Notes under the pieces: model-generated
The model's database searches: none
The model's input: only the letters and a program-made list of their open reading frames with translations
What the model was told of the DNA's origin: nothing
Made by a program: the position numbers and the translations under genes
DNA from: Nitratireductor sp. ZSWI3
Lineage (GTDB): Bacteria > Pseudomonadota > Alphaproteobacteria > Rhizobiales > Rhizobiaceae
Direction of reading: 5' to 3'
Assembly: GCF_024655565.1 (NCBI RefSeq)
Contig: NZ_JANKOF010000034.1
Coordinates: 1 to 44,557, forward strand
DNA length: 44,557 nt
Shown here: one piece after another, positions 34,140-43,776 of the stretch
Position numbering within the stretch: the stretch's first letter is position 1
Layout of the letters: each line of letters starts with the position of its first letter

Positions 34140-34159
34140 TGTCGACAAAGAATGTTTTG
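34140..34159 (+). promoter_or_regulatory. Operator-like sequence upstream of the TRAP operon
   Basis: TGTCGACAAAGAATGTTTTG matches the sequence ahead of gntR at 17 of 20 positions; the 8-base TGTCGACA is a perfect palindrome. A TATATT lies just upstream (34131) and could be a -10 element, which would put the operator over the transcription start. The TRAP binding-protein gene begins 132 bases later. Confidence 0.6.
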
Positions 34160-34291
34160 TGCATTAGCGTGCGCGACGGCTTTCGATCGGAAGAGATCGA
34201 AACCGGGGCAGCATTCGGGTCTGCGGGGGGAAACACACACGCCTTCTCCGTCGATCTGGCGCTGGGAAACCAAGAGCAACAGGGGATTGCG

Positions 34292-35353
34292 ATGTTCGAG
34301 CGACTTAGGAAATGGGGGATTATCGCGCCGTTTCTGATCATGGGTACGGCAGCCACGGCCCAGGAGGTCACGTGGCAGGTACCGACGTCCGTGCCGGAGG
34401 GGTCACCCTTCTATGTCAATTTTCTTGAGCGTTTCGCCGACAATGTCGACGCCCTGACCAGCGGTCGGGTGGAGATCGAACCGTTCGGAGCCGGCGTTCT
34501 CGTGCCGGCGCTGCAGGTCTATGACGGCGTGCGCGACGGGATCGTGCAGGCCGGCCATTCCACGCCCAGCTACCGGGTGAACCAGGATCCGGTGAACGCC
34601 ATCTTCGCCGGCTTTCCCGGCGGCATGGGGCCCGAAGCCTTCATCACCTGGATCTATGAGGGCGGTGGCAAGGAGGCCCTTTACGAGCTTCGCGCCAAGG
34701 AAGGCTTCAAGAGCCTGATCGTCGGCATCGGCTCGTCCGAGATCATGGCCCACTCCAACGTGCCGATCCGCGCCGCGGCCGACCTGAAGGGCCTGAAATA
34801 CCGCACGTCCGGCCCCTGGGCCGAGGTGATGAGCGAGTATTTCGGCGCCGTTCCGACCGTCGTTCCGCCGGGCGAGATCTACACGCTGCTGCAGCGCAAG
34901 GGCGTCGACCTGATCGAGTGGGGGCCGCCCTCGGGCAACCTGCCGGAAGGCTTTCACGAGGCCGCCAAGTACATCATCGTGCCGGGTGTCCACCAGCCGA
35001 CCTTTCTGTGGGAAGTCGTGCTCAAGCAAGAAACCTGGGACGCGCTGGCCGATGACCTGAAGCCGCTCATCGAGCGGGCCGCGGACCTCACCACCATGCA
35101 GGCATTGCTGAATTTCTACAGCGAGGACATCAAGGCGCTCGAGACCTACCGCAACGGACGCAACGAGATCATCACGCTCGATGCGGCGTTCGTCACAGAA
35201 CTGTCCGATGCGGGGGTCGACTGGATCACCAAGAAGGCAGCGGCCCAGAAGGAGGAAGGCAAGCCGGAGATGGGCGACATCCTCACCGACTATATGGCCT
35301 TCAAGGATCGCTGGGCTGCCGAGAGCAGCTACCTGATCCGCAACCAGAAATAA
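34292..35353 (+). CDS. TRAP transporter substrate-binding protein (DctP family)
   Basis: A 353-residue periplasmic protein. AGGGG lies six bases before the ATG at 34292, and a clear signal peptide follows (RKWGIIAPFLIMGTAATAQE, cleavage near 23). The mature part starts VTWQVPTSVPEGSPFYVNF and contains RTSGPWAEVMSEYFGAVPTV near 170, which carries the arginine that normally binds the substrate carboxylate, and YTLLQRKGVDLIEWGPPSGN near 198. The subgroup is that of larger carboxylate or keto-acid binders (DctP/YiaO, SBP_bac_7). The in-frame extension back to 34082 is not believable, because the signal peptide would be buried. Substrate is not determined; the neighbouring lyase suggests an imino or hydroxy acid. 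Confidence 0.85.
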   Translation: MFERLRKWGIIAPFLIMGTAATAQEVTWQVPTSVPEGSPFYVNFLERFADNVDALTSGRVEIEPFGAGVLVPALQVYDGVRDGIVQAGHSTPSYRVNQDPVNAIFAGFPGGMGPEAFITWIYEGGGKEALYELRAKEGFKSLIVGIGSSEIMAHSNVPIRAAADLKGLKYRTSGPWAEVMSEYFGAVPTVVPPGEIYTLLQRKGVDLIEWGPPSGNLPEGFHEAAKYIIVPGVHQPTFLWEVVLKQETWDALADDLKPLIERAADLTTMQALLNFYSEDIKALETYRNGRNEIITLDAAFVTELSDAGVDWITKKAAAQKEEGKPEMGDILTDYMAFKDRWAAESSYLIRNQK

Positions 35354-35375
35354 ATCGGCAATCGAGGCGGTCCGC

Positions 35376-35891
35376 ATGAGTTCCGTGTTCAAGGCATTGG
35401 ACGCCATTTCCCTGTCACTGTCCCGTGTCGCCGAACTGGTGACGCTCGTGCTGGTCGCCTCGATGATCTACGAGGTCGCGGCGCGCTACATCTTCGGCGC
35501 GCCGACCATCTGGGCCTTCGACATCTCCTACATGTGCACGGGGACCCTCTTCGTGCTCGGCGCGGCCTATGCGCTGCGCCAGGATGCGCATGTGCGCATC
35601 GATTTTCTCGCCCAGAAGATGCCGGCCGGCTTGCGGCGGGCCATCGAGGGCATCGTCTTCCTGTTCATGCTCACGCCGATCTTCGCCATCCTGTCATGGT
35701 TTGCCGTCGGCCGCGCGTGGCGCGCCTATCTGACCGGCGAGGTGGAGACGGTGAGCCCCTGGGCGCCGCTGATGTGGCCCTTCTACGCACTGCTGGCGCT
35801 CGGCCTGGTGGCGCTCACGCTGCAGATCGCCGTCCAGGGGCTGCGCGCCTTCCGCGGTGAGACCCACGCCGCGTTCGAACTGGAAGCCTGA
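35376..35891 (+). CDS. TRAP transporter small permease (DctQ family)
   Basis: A 171-residue membrane protein with four hydrophobic helices: residues about 15-35 (ELVTLVLVASMIYEVAARY), 48-67, 90-110 (IEGIVFLFMLTPIFAILSW) and 128-150 (LMWPFYALLALGLVALTLQ). The block VRIDFL near residue 73 is conserved in DctQ proteins. GAGG lies eight bases before the ATG. It lies 22 bases after the binding protein and four bases ahead of the large permease, forming the usual P-Q-M set. Confidence 0.88.
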   Translation: MSSVFKALDAISLSLSRVAELVTLVLVASMIYEVAARYIFGAPTIWAFDISYMCTGTLFVLGAAYALRQDAHVRIDFLAQKMPAGLRRAIEGIVFLFMLTPIFAILSWFAVGRAWRAYLTGEVETVSPWAPLMWPFYALLALGLVALTLQIAVQGLRAFRGETHAAFELEA

Positions 35892-35894
35892 ATC

Positions 35895-37211
35895 ATGACC
35901 GTCGCCGCCTTCATGTTTCCGCTGCTCTTCCTGCTCGTCCTGGCGGGCATTCCGATCGCCTTCTCGCTGGCCGTCGTCTCGGCGGGCGCCGGGCTGATCG
36001 CCTTCGGCTCGCACGCGTTCGGGCAGCTCTACGGCTCCTTCTATTCGGCGGCGACGAACTTCATCCTCGCCGCCATCCCGATGTTTGTCCTGATGGGCGC
36101 CATCCTGGAACGCTCCGGCATCGCCGAGCGCCTGTTCCGCGTCATGCAGATGTGGATGTCGCGCCTGCCCGGCGGGCTTGCCGTCGCCACCATCGCCATG
36201 GGAGCCGTCTTTGCCGCCGCCGCCGGTGTCGTCGGCGCCGTCGAGGTGATGATCGGCATGATGGCCATCCCGGCGATGAAGCGCTATCGCTACGACAACA
36301 GCCTCATCGCCGGCACCATCTGCGCCGGCGGCTCGCTCGGCACCATGATCCCGCCCTCCGTCATCGCGGTGATGTATGCCTCGCTGGCGCAGATGTCGGT
36401 GGGGGAACTGCTTGCCGGCATGATGCTGCCCGGGCTCCTGATGGTCGGCCTGTTCATCCTCTACCTCATCGTTCACGGCCTCCTGCACCCGCAGGAGAAG
36501 ATCGTGACGGCGGACGACGACCTCACCCACATGAAGCTCTCCGAGAAGCTTCGCCTGACGGCGACCTCGCTGCTGCCGATCTTCGGCCTCATCTTCGCGG
36601 TGCTGGGCTCGCTGCTCGCCGGCATCGCCTCGCCGACCGAGGCGGCTTCCGTGGGCGCGCTCGGCGCCCTGCTCCTGTGCATCGCCTATGGCCGCTTCAG
36701 CCTCGATATGCTGCGCGAATCCCTGGCGATCACGGTGCGCATCTCGGCCATGATCCTGCTCATCGTCGCGGCGGGCACCATGTTCATGGGCACCTTCGCG
36801 GCCAATGGCGGCTCGCGCCTCATCCGCACGATGATCGAGACCGCCGGCCTCGGCGACACCGGCATGATCGCGCTGTTCCTGCTGATCGTCCTTCTGCTCG
36901 GCTTCGTGCTCGACTGGACGGCCAACGTGCTGATCTGCGTGCCGCTGTTCACGCCGTTCATCCGCGCCGCCGGCATCGATCCGGTTTGGTTTGGCACCAT
37001 GGTCATCGTGGTGATCCAGACCAGCTACCTGACGCCGCCCATGGCCTCGTCGATCTTCTACCTGAAATCGATCGCTCCCCCCGACATGACCTACGGCCAG
37101 ATGTGTCGCGGCGTCGTACCCTTCATCATCCTGCAGCTCGCAACGCTGGCCGCGCTGGCATTGTTCCCGCAGCTCGCCACCTGGCTGCCATCACAGATCG
37201 TGGGGTTCTGA
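35895..37211 (+). CDS. TRAP transporter large permease (DctM family)
   Basis: A 438-residue ion-coupled transport subunit with about twelve hydrophobic helices. Family blocks are AAIPMFVLMGAILERSGI near 58, MSRLPGGLAVATIAMGAVFAA near 88, GTICAGGSLGTMIPPSVIAV near 140, SPTEAASVGALGA near 250 and a carboxy-terminal NVLICVPLFTPFIRAAGIDPVW. It uses a sodium or proton gradient to bring in the compound bound by the periplasmic protein. It begins four bases after the small permease. A stem-loop follows before the lyase gene. Confidence 0.9.
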   Translation: MTVAAFMFPLLFLLVLAGIPIAFSLAVVSAGAGLIAFGSHAFGQLYGSFYSAATNFILAAIPMFVLMGAILERSGIAERLFRVMQMWMSRLPGGLAVATIAMGAVFAAAAGVVGAVEVMIGMMAIPAMKRYRYDNSLIAGTICAGGSLGTMIPPSVIAVMYASLAQMSVGELLAGMMLPGLLMVGLFILYLIVHGLLHPQEKIVTADDDLTHMKLSEKLRLTATSLLPIFGLIFAVLGSLLAGIASPTEAASVGALGALLLCIAYGRFSLDMLRESLAITVRISAMILLIVAAGTMFMGTFAANGGSRLIRTMIETAGLGDTGMIALFLLIVLLLGFVLDWTANVLICVPLFTPFIRAAGIDPVWFGTMVIVVIQTSYLTPPMASSIFYLKSIAPPDMTYGQMCRGVVPFIILQLATLAALALFPQLATWLPSQIVGF

Positions 37212-37277
37212 CCGGAACCGACGACGCGACCGAAGACCCCGTCGGGACGAGGCAGAAGCCGCTCCGACGAAAACAAT

Positions 37278-37301
37278 GCCGGCACGGCATACCGTGCCGG
37301 C
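37278..37301 (+). other. Intercistronic stem-loop between the TRAP permease and the lyase
   Basis: GCCGGCACGG and CCGTGCCGGC pair perfectly around CATA, 66 bases after the permease stop and 26 before the lyase ATG. Without a T-run it is more likely an mRNA-stability element or partial terminator than a true end of the operon. Confidence 0.45.
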
Positions 37302-37327
37302 CGCCCGACCCTGGAAGGATAGGATCA

Positions 37328-38272
37328 ATGACCCAGAACATCTTCACCGGCACCATTCCCGCCCTGATGACCCCCTGCACGCCGGACCGCGCGCCCGACT
37401 ACGACGCGCTCGTCAAGAAGGGCAAGGAACTGATCGAGGCGGGCATGTCGGCGGTCGTCTACTGCGGCTCGATGGGCGATTGGCCGCTCCTGACGGACGC
37501 CCAGCGCATGGAGGGCGTGGCCCGGCTCGTCGCCGCCGGCGTCCCGACCATCGTCGGCACCGGCGCCGTCAACACGCGGTCGGCGGTGGCCCACGCGGCG
37601 CATGCGGCGCAAGTGGGCGCGCAAGGGCTGATGGTCATTCCCCGCGTCCTGTCGCGCGGCCTGTCGAGCATCGCCCAAAAAGCGCATTTCAAGGCGATCC
37701 TGTCGGCAGCCTCCGAACTGCCAGCGGTGATCTACAACAGCCCCTATTATGGCTTCGCCACGCGCGCCGACCTGTTCTTCGCCCTGCGCGCCGAGCATCC
37801 CAACCTGATCGGCTTCAAGGAATTCGGCGGCGCCGCGGACCTGCGCTATGCGGCCGAGAACATCACCTCGCAGGACGACGGCGTAACGCTGATGGTCGGG
37901 GTCGACACCAATGTCTTCCACGGCTTCGTCAATTGCGGTGCCAAGGGCGCCATCACCGGCATCGGCAACGCGCTTCCCCGCGAGGTTCTGCATCTCGTCT
38001 CGCTGTGCGAGAAGGCGGCGAAGGGAGACGCACTGGCGCGCGCCAGGGCGAAGGAACTCGAGGAGGCGCTTGCGGTCCTGTCGTCCTTCGACGAGGGACC
38101 GGACCTGGTGCTCTACTACAAGCATCTGATGGTGCTGAACGGCGACAGCGAGTACACGCTGCATTTCAACGAGACCGACGCGCTCACCGATGCGCAGCGC
38201 AATTATGTCGAAACGCAGTACGCGCTCTTCCGCTCCTGGTATGCCGATTGGAGCGCCCGCGCCGGCGCCTGA
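37328..38272 (+). CDS. DapA-family lyase/deaminase (best guess 1-pyrroline-4-hydroxy-2-carboxylate deaminase)
   Basis: A 314-residue (beta/alpha)8-barrel enzyme of the dihydrodipicolinate synthase superfamily. The Schiff-base lysine is Lys164 (IGFKEFGG) and the catalytic tyrosine is Tyr136 (VIYNSPYYG). The usual GTTGE substrate loop reads GSMGDWP, so it is not a true DapA. From memory the GSMGDWPLLTDAQRMEG and SPYYGFATRADLFFALRAEH blocks resemble the rhizobial protein of hydroxyproline breakdown. That enzyme converts 1-pyrroline-4-hydroxy-2-carboxylate to 2-oxoglutarate semialdehyde, which the dehydrogenase at 31339 could then oxidise. A 2-keto-3-deoxy sugar acid dehydratase is the main alternative. 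GGAAGGATAGG precedes the ATG. Epimerase and oxidase genes for hydroxyproline are not in the window. Confidence 0.75.
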   Translation: MTQNIFTGTIPALMTPCTPDRAPDYDALVKKGKELIEAGMSAVVYCGSMGDWPLLTDAQRMEGVARLVAAGVPTIVGTGAVNTRSAVAHAAHAAQVGAQGLMVIPRVLSRGLSSIAQKAHFKAILSAASELPAVIYNSPYYGFATRADLFFALRAEHPNLIGFKEFGGAADLRYAAENITSQDDGVTLMVGVDTNVFHGFVNCGAKGAITGIGNALPREVLHLVSLCEKAAKGDALARARAKELEEALAVLSSFDEGPDLVLYYKHLMVLNGDSEYTLHFNETDALTDAQRNYVETQYALFRSWYADWSARAGA

Positions 38273-38307
38273 CGTCTGCTTGCGGCAGAGCAACGAAAGA
38301 CCGTGTA

Positions 38308-38334
38308 GATCCCGCCCATAGACGGGGCGGGATC
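38308..38334 (+). terminator. Stem-loop after the lyase gene
   Basis: GATCCCGCCC and GGGCGGGATC pair perfectly around a 7-base loop, 35 bases after the lyase stop. There is no T-run, but it is the only clear structure between this gene and the GT25 gene and probably ends the TRAP-lyase transcript. Confidence 0.5.
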
Positions 38335-38425
38335 CGCCCTTGAGCCGTTCATGACAATTATCGCTTTATCTCCCTGAAGGATTTCAATAATCACTCCCCA
38401 CGAGAGGAGCCTCCGGGGGGAGATC

Positions 38426-39202
38426 ATGAAAAGCTATGTCATCAATCTCGACCGTTCGGTCGAGCGCCTGGACTATATGCGCGGGCAATTCGACAGCCTC
38501 GGCATTGGCTTCGAGCGCATTCCGGCCGTCGACGGCAGCACGCTCGAGGCCGCGGATTTTTCCACCAGTCCTCTGCGCCTGCCCGTCATCGGCTGTCTGC
38601 TCAGCCATCATGCCGCCTGGAGAAAATTGCTGTCTTCGGAGGACGTCTTTGCGGCGGTGTTCGAGGACGACGCCATCCTGAAACCCGAGATCAAGCCGCT
38701 TCTCACCAGCTCGGACTGGATTCCGGAGGAGGTCGGGATCGTCAAGCTGGAGACCACCGATTCCCGCGTGATGCTCGGCCGTCCGGCAATTCCGGTCGCC
38801 GGAGCGCGCGCGCTCCATCGGCTGCTCAGCGATCATCACGGCACGGCGGGCTATATCATCCATCGCCACGAGGCCGAGCTTCTGCTGGATGAGACCTCGA
38901 CCTTCCAGCGACCCGTTGACCTGGCGATGTTCGCAACAGGCATACTGTCGCAAAAGCGCTTGCGCGTCTTTCAGATAAACCCGGCTCCGGTGCGCCAGAG
39001 AAGCCTGATGAAAGAAGAAACCGATCCGGCCTTCCTCAGCACGATGATCTATGATGCAGGTGCCGAAGCCGAGCGGTCTGGCCGCTCGCTTGCCGGAAAG
39101 ATCGTCCGGGAAGCCGTTCGTCCCGTGGCGCAATTGTCGTTGCTGGTGCGAAAGATCATAGCGCCGAGCAAACCCGTTCAGGTCAGGGTGCCTTTCAGCT
39201 AA
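38426..39202 (+). CDS. Glycosyltransferase family 25 (lipopolysaccharide type)
   Basis: A 258-residue GT25 protein. It starts MKSYVINLDRSVERLDYM, then FERIPAVDGSTLEA near 32, GCLLSHHAAWRKLL near 56 and the metal/nucleotide motif FEDDAIL near 80, the standard order of the LPS beta-galactosyltransferase (LgtB/LpsA) family. A G-rich ribosome-binding site (GGGGGGAG) lies five bases before the ATG. The C-terminal third has no membrane helix, but it is basic and could lie against the membrane. It stands alone between the TRAP-lyase operon and the convergent merR gene. It probably modifies the lipopolysaccharide core or another surface glycan; a link to the left-hand polysaccharide locus is not shown. 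Confidence 0.83.
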   Translation: MKSYVINLDRSVERLDYMRGQFDSLGIGFERIPAVDGSTLEAADFSTSPLRLPVIGCLLSHHAAWRKLLSSEDVFAAVFEDDAILKPEIKPLLTSSDWIPEEVGIVKLETTDSRVMLGRPAIPVAGARALHRLLSDHHGTAGYIIHRHEAELLLDETSTFQRPVDLAMFATGILSQKRLRVFQINPAPVRQRSLMKEETDPAFLSTMIYDAGAEAERSGRSLAGKIVREAVRPVAQLSLLVRKIIAPSKPVQVRVPFS

Positions 39203-39266
39203 CCCGTTTCCTGATTTTGATGGAAGCGGTCGGCCGAGCGTGTGGTTTCGGCCCTCCGCACCTCTT

Positions 39267-39788
39267 CTAGCGCACCTGATCGAGCAGGCGTTTGCATTCC
39301 AGGAGGTCGAACAGGGCCTCCTGCAGAAGGGCGCGGTTGTCGCGGGACAGGCTTGCGCTGTCGGCGGAGACAGGCCCTTCCCCCTCGCCGCGGGCGAGCC
39401 CGAAGAAGCGTTTGTTGGGCTTCACCTTCGGCGCGCCCACCAGAACCTCGTCTTCGGAAGCCCTCTGCTCGGCTTCGGCCTGCTTGCTCTGGGCGATCGC
39501 CTCGACAGCCGCCACGTCGCCGCGCCCGACCGCGACGATGAACTGGTTGCCGTTGTCGCGCAGAAGCTTCTGCACGCCCTTGATCGTGTAGCCCTGCTCG
39601 TAGAGCATGTGGCGGATGCCCTTGATCAGGTCGATGTCCTGCGGGCGATAGTAGCGGCGGCCGCCGCCGCGCTTCAGCGGCTTGATCTGCGAGAAGCGCG
39701 TTTCCCAGAAGCGCAGCACATGCTGCGGCAGGTCGAGTTCTTCAGCCGCTTCGCTGATGGTGCGGAAGGCGTCGGGGCTCTTTTCCAT
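39267..39788 (-). CDS. MerR family transcriptional regulator
   Basis: A 173-residue protein from the ATG at 39788 ([20 protein letters not shown]), which matches how I remember the start of rhizobial relatives. The ATG at 39800 directly abuts AAGGAG and so cannot use it. The MerR helix-turn-helix covers about residues 7-75, including [31 protein letters not shown] and a second half [20 protein letters not shown]. The C-terminal part (about 90-170) is acidic and low in structure, ending in a short helix. It lacks the cysteines of metal sensors. The gene sits downstream of ihfA on the same strand, a conserved arrangement in alphaproteobacteria. Target genes are unknown. Confidence 0.85.
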   Translation of the reverse strand: MEKSPDAFRTISEAAEELDLPQHVLRFWETRFSQIKPLKRGGGRRYYRPQDIDLIKGIRHMLYEQGYTIKGVQKLLRDNGNQFIVAVGRGDVAAVEAIAQSKQAEAEQRASEDEVLVGAPKVKPNKRFFGLARGEGEGPVSADSASLSRDNRALLQEALFDLLECKRLLDQVR

Positions 39789-39956
39789 CGGACGGCGCAT
39801 CTCCTTCGTGAAGCCGCATCAGGCCGCCCTCTCTTCAGCGGCGGCGGGCGCATCGCCGCCTTGCCGGAAGGCGCATGGCGGGCGCTGTCGATTCGCAAGT
39901 CTAACCCAGTTTGCGGCTTTGAAAAAATCGCCGGCAGCGCGATGCACAGGTGCGGG

Positions 39957-40280
39957 TCACGCGCTCTTGCGGATACGCCGGGACTGATGCGCCTTGAGGA
40001 TGCGCTCCTTGAGCACGTTCGAGGCCTTGAAGGTCATCACCCGGCGCGGCAGGATCGGCACTTCCTCGCCCGTCTTCGGGTTGCGTCCGACACGCTCGTT
40101 CTTGTCGCGGACCTGGAAGGTAGCAAAGGAGGACAGCTTAACGGTCTCGCCGCGGACCACGGCATCACAGACTTCCTGAAGAACCATTTCGACGAGCTGG
40201 GCGGATTCGGTGCGCGACAAGCCGACCTTGCGGTAAACAGCCTCCGCCAATTCGGCGCGCGTCAGTGTCTTTCCCCCCAT
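39957..40280 (-). CDS. ihfA: Integration host factor subunit alpha
   Basis: A 107-residue DNA-bending protein of normal length. It starts [20 protein letters not shown]; the beta-arm region is [20 protein letters not shown] with the DNA-intercalating proline in [12 protein letters not shown] near residue 66, and the end is basic (SRRIRKSA). With IHF beta it bends DNA at specific sites and helps recombination and promoter activation. It lies between fabH and merR in the usual alphaproteobacterial order. Confidence 0.95.
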   Translation of the reverse strand: MGGKTLTRAELAEAVYRKVGLSRTESAQLVEMVLQEVCDAVVRGETVKLSSFATFQVRDKNERVGRNPKTGEEVPILPRRVMTFKASNVLKERILKAHQSRRIRKSA

Positions 40281-40391
40281 CGGGCCTATCCATCCATTTC
40301 CTGAAAAATGCTTGTACTTTCAATACGCAGCGGTGACGTTACAAAACTTGCTTCCCTGCGGTCAAGGACGATGCATATGATTCGCGCGCGG

Positions 40392-41363
<972 letters not shown>

Positions 41364-41372
41364 CACAACGTC

Positions 41373-42428
41373 CTACTCGTTCAAGGCGGCCACGCCCGCC
41401 GAAGATTGCGGCTTGCGGGCGTGGTAGAGGTCGAGAGTGGTGCGGGTCTTCTCCAGAAGATGGCTGCGCACCATTTCATATCCAAGTTCGACGGCAGCGG
41501 CGAAGCCTTCCGCATCGGCGCCGCCATGGCTCTTCACCACGATCCCGTTGAGGCCGAGGAAAACGCCGCCATTGATCTTGCGCACATCCATCTTTTCGCC
41601 AAGGCGCAGAAACGCCGCACGGGCGAAGACATAGCCGATGCGCGCCATCAGCGTGCGCCCCATGGCCTCGCGCAGATAGGCGGCGATCTGCCGCGCCGTG
41701 CCTTCGGCGGTCTTCAGCGCGATGTTGCCGGCAAAGCCCTCGGTGACCACCACGTCGACGGTGCCCTTGCCGATGTCGTCGCCTTCGACGAAGCCATTAT
41801 AGCGCATCGAGCCGAGCGCCGCCTCACGCAGCATGCGGCCAGCCTCCTTGACCTCCTCCTGGCCCTTGATCTCCTCGACGCCGACATTCAGCAGGCCGAC
41901 CGTGGGCTGGTCGAGGTCGAACAGCGCGCTCGCCATGGCGGCGCCGAGGATCGAGAAATCGACCAGTTGCTGCGCGTCGGCGCCGATGGTCGCGCCGACA
42001 TCGAGCACGATGCTTTCGCCGCGAATGGTCGGCCAGATGGCGGCGATCGCCGGGCGCTCGATGTCGGCCATGGTGCGCAGGCAGAATTTCGACATGGCCA
42101 TCAGCGCGCCGGTGTTGCCGGCGGAGATGCAGGCATCCGCCTCGCCGTTCTTCACCGCCTCGATGGCCTTCCACATGGACGACTTCCAGCGCCCCTGGCG
42201 CAGCGCCTGGCTTGGCTTGTCGTCCATGCGCACCGCGACATCGCAATGCACGAATTCGCTGACGTCCTTCACATTCGGCATCTGCGAGAGGACCGGCAGC
42301 ACCGCGTCCTCCCGACCGAAGATGGCGAACCGCGCGTCGGGCCGCCGCTCGATCACTTTGGCCAGGCCACGCAGTGTGACCTCGGGACCATGATCCCCGC
42401 CCATAGCGTCAATCGAAATGCGTACCAC
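41373..42428 (-). CDS. plsX: Phosphate acyltransferase PlsX
   Basis: A 351-residue enzyme that makes acyl-phosphate from acyl-ACP for phospholipid synthesis. It begins with the family signature [15 protein letters not shown], starting at a GTG (42428). Other conserved blocks are [17 protein letters not shown] near 97, [20 protein letters not shown] near 128, [18 protein letters not shown] near 178 and [17 protein letters not shown] near 227. It precedes fabH in the common plsX-fabH pair. A 111-base gap separates it from the DUF177 gene upstream. Confidence 0.95.
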   Translation of the reverse strand: MVRISIDAMGGDHGPEVTLRGLAKVIERRPDARFAIFGREDAVLPVLSQMPNVKDVSEFVHCDVAVRMDDKPSQALRQGRWKSSMWKAIEAVKNGEADACISAGNTGALMAMSKFCLRTMADIERPAIAAIWPTIRGESIVLDVGATIGADAQQLVDFSILGAAMASALFDLDQPTVGLLNVGVEEIKGQEEVKEAGRMLREAALGSMRYNGFVEGDDIGKGTVDVVVTEGFAGNIALKTAEGTARQIAAYLREAMGRTLMARIGYVFARAAFLRLGEKMDVRKINGGVFLGLNGIVVKSHGGADAEGFAAAVELGYEMVRSHLLEKTRTTLDLYHARKPQSSAGVAALNE

Positions 42429-42539
42429 GCGCGAACTGCCTCAAAGGTTGATCGGATGCCGGTGCCGGCGGGAAATGTGCGGCGAAAATAGCGGTTTTAC
42501 CTGACTGCACAACCTCGATTTGCCTGTCCGGACGGCAAT

Positions 42540-43103
42540 TCAGTCTTTTTGTCCGAGCTTGCGCAACCCCTCGTAGAGGGGACCGGTGCGCTCTTCCTCG
42601 TCCTGCGGGCCGGCCGGTGCCGGCACGGTCGCGCCGGGCTTGCGCGGATAGGGATCGATCCCCAGGCCGAAGAACTCCTCGGCCAGCGCCCCGACGTCGA
42701 TCAGGTCGCCCAGAAACGTCTCCGGCAGGTCAGGTCCTTCGGCATCGACGACGAACTCGCCACCCTCCATGTCGTTGCGGGCAAGGCGCGATCCTTCCGG
42801 CACGAAGGTCGCCGAGACCTCCTCGTCGATCCGGCTTTCGACCGGCTCCAGCGTGACGACGCAGGCCTGGATGATGTCGGCCTGCACGCGGCCCGACACC
42901 TTGATTCCGTCCGCCTTCCAGGGACGCACCGCAAGGTCGGCGCGGAATCCTTCCACCGACAGCAGGTCGTGCTCGCCGGCCAGGGCCGCGCGCTGCGCGG
43001 CGTCCGCCTCGATAATGACCGGCATCCCTTTGCGCGGCAGGCGATGCACGTTCACCTTGAACGACACGGGGCTCGCCCCCTGCTTCTCAGGTCTCGCAGT
43101 CAT
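42540..43103 (-). CDS. YceD/DUF177 family protein
   Basis: A 187-residue protein starting MTARPEKQGASPVSFKVNV; AGGATAGG precedes the ATG at 43103, so the open frame beyond it is not used. Conserved blocks are GRVQADIIQACVVTLEPVES near 87 with the family cysteine, EVSATFVPEG near 110 and the acidic IDVGALAEEFFGLGIDPYPRKPG near 147. Relatives affect 23S rRNA accumulation and lie next to rpmF-plsX-fabH in many genomes; here it precedes plsX. It begins four bases after the cytochrome chaperone gene. The biochemical function is not known. Confidence 0.9.
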   Translation of the reverse strand: MTARPEKQGASPVSFKVNVHRLPRKGMPVIIEADAAQRAALAGEHDLLSVEGFRADLAVRPWKADGIKVSGRVQADIIQACVVTLEPVESRIDEEVSATFVPEGSRLARNDMEGGEFVVDAEGPDLPETFLGDLIDVGALAEEFFGLGIDPYPRKPGATVPAPAGPQDEEERTGPLYEGLRKLGQKD

Positions 43104-43107
43104 CTGC

Positions 43108-43653
43108 CTATCCTTCCGCTCCGGCATCCGGGAACGATACATCCGCAGCCAGCAGGCGCTCAAGCGGATGGGCGGCGAGCCCCTTTGCCGCCGCAAGCGC
43201 ATAGGCAGCGATCGGCGCAGCGCCGTCCCATTCCTCGACCTGCGGCCTCACATTGCGCCGCAAAGCCTCGGCGAGCGCCGCCGCATCGCCCGCATCGATC
43301 GCCTCGCCATAGGCGGCGGCCCGTCCGTAGAACATGCGCGCCAGCTTCTTGATGCGCTTGGGAACGCCGAGGTCGCCGATGCCGAGCTCGCGAATCGCGT
43401 GCTCCACATCGCGGAAGAAGACGTCGGTCACTTCCTGGGCGACGTCGCGCGCCGTGCCCTCCTCGCCGCGGATGCGATGCAGGAACAGGATCATGTGCAG
43501 CGCGATCATCTCGAAACGGCCGAGCGGCGTGTCGGGCACCTGCCAGCGCGCGTAGAAGACAGGCTGCCGCGAGGCCGCCACGATTCGTTCATACAAGGCG
43601 TCGATAACCACACGACGCGAACGCTGCCCAAAGCCAAACAGCTTCTGGAACAT
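43108..43653 (-). CDS. Ubiquinol-cytochrome c chaperone family protein (CBP3-like)
   Basis: A 181-residue protein from the ATG at 43653 (MFQKLFGFG). The family domain contains IDALYERIVAASRQPVFYAR near 15-35, FEMIALHMILFLHRIRGE near 48, VTDVFFRDVEHAIRELGIGD near 76 and a helical end. Relatives, including mitochondrial Cbp3, assist assembly of the cytochrome bc1 complex. The start is shared by an upstream GGGAGGG. It is divergent from the bamE gene and is the first gene of a minus-strand series that continues through DUF177, plsX, fabH, ihfA and merR, though gaps suggest more than one promoter. Confidence 0.88.
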   Translation of the reverse strand: MFQKLFGFGQRSRRVVIDALYERIVAASRQPVFYARWQVPDTPLGRFEMIALHMILFLHRIRGEEGTARDVAQEVTDVFFRDVEHAIRELGIGDLGVPKRIKKLARMFYGRAAAYGEAIDAGDAAALAEALRRNVRPQVEEWDGAAPIAAYALAAAKGLAAHPLERLLAADVSFPDAGAEG

Positions 43654-43776
43654 GGAAAACGCCCTCCCTCGGGGCTTGTTTGGGACAGGATCAGGTTGCA
43701 TCGGCGCGTAAGCTGGTTTACCCGTTTTGCCGGCGGGGACAAGGGCTTTCGACAGAAGGCCCGGCGCCGGGGACTT

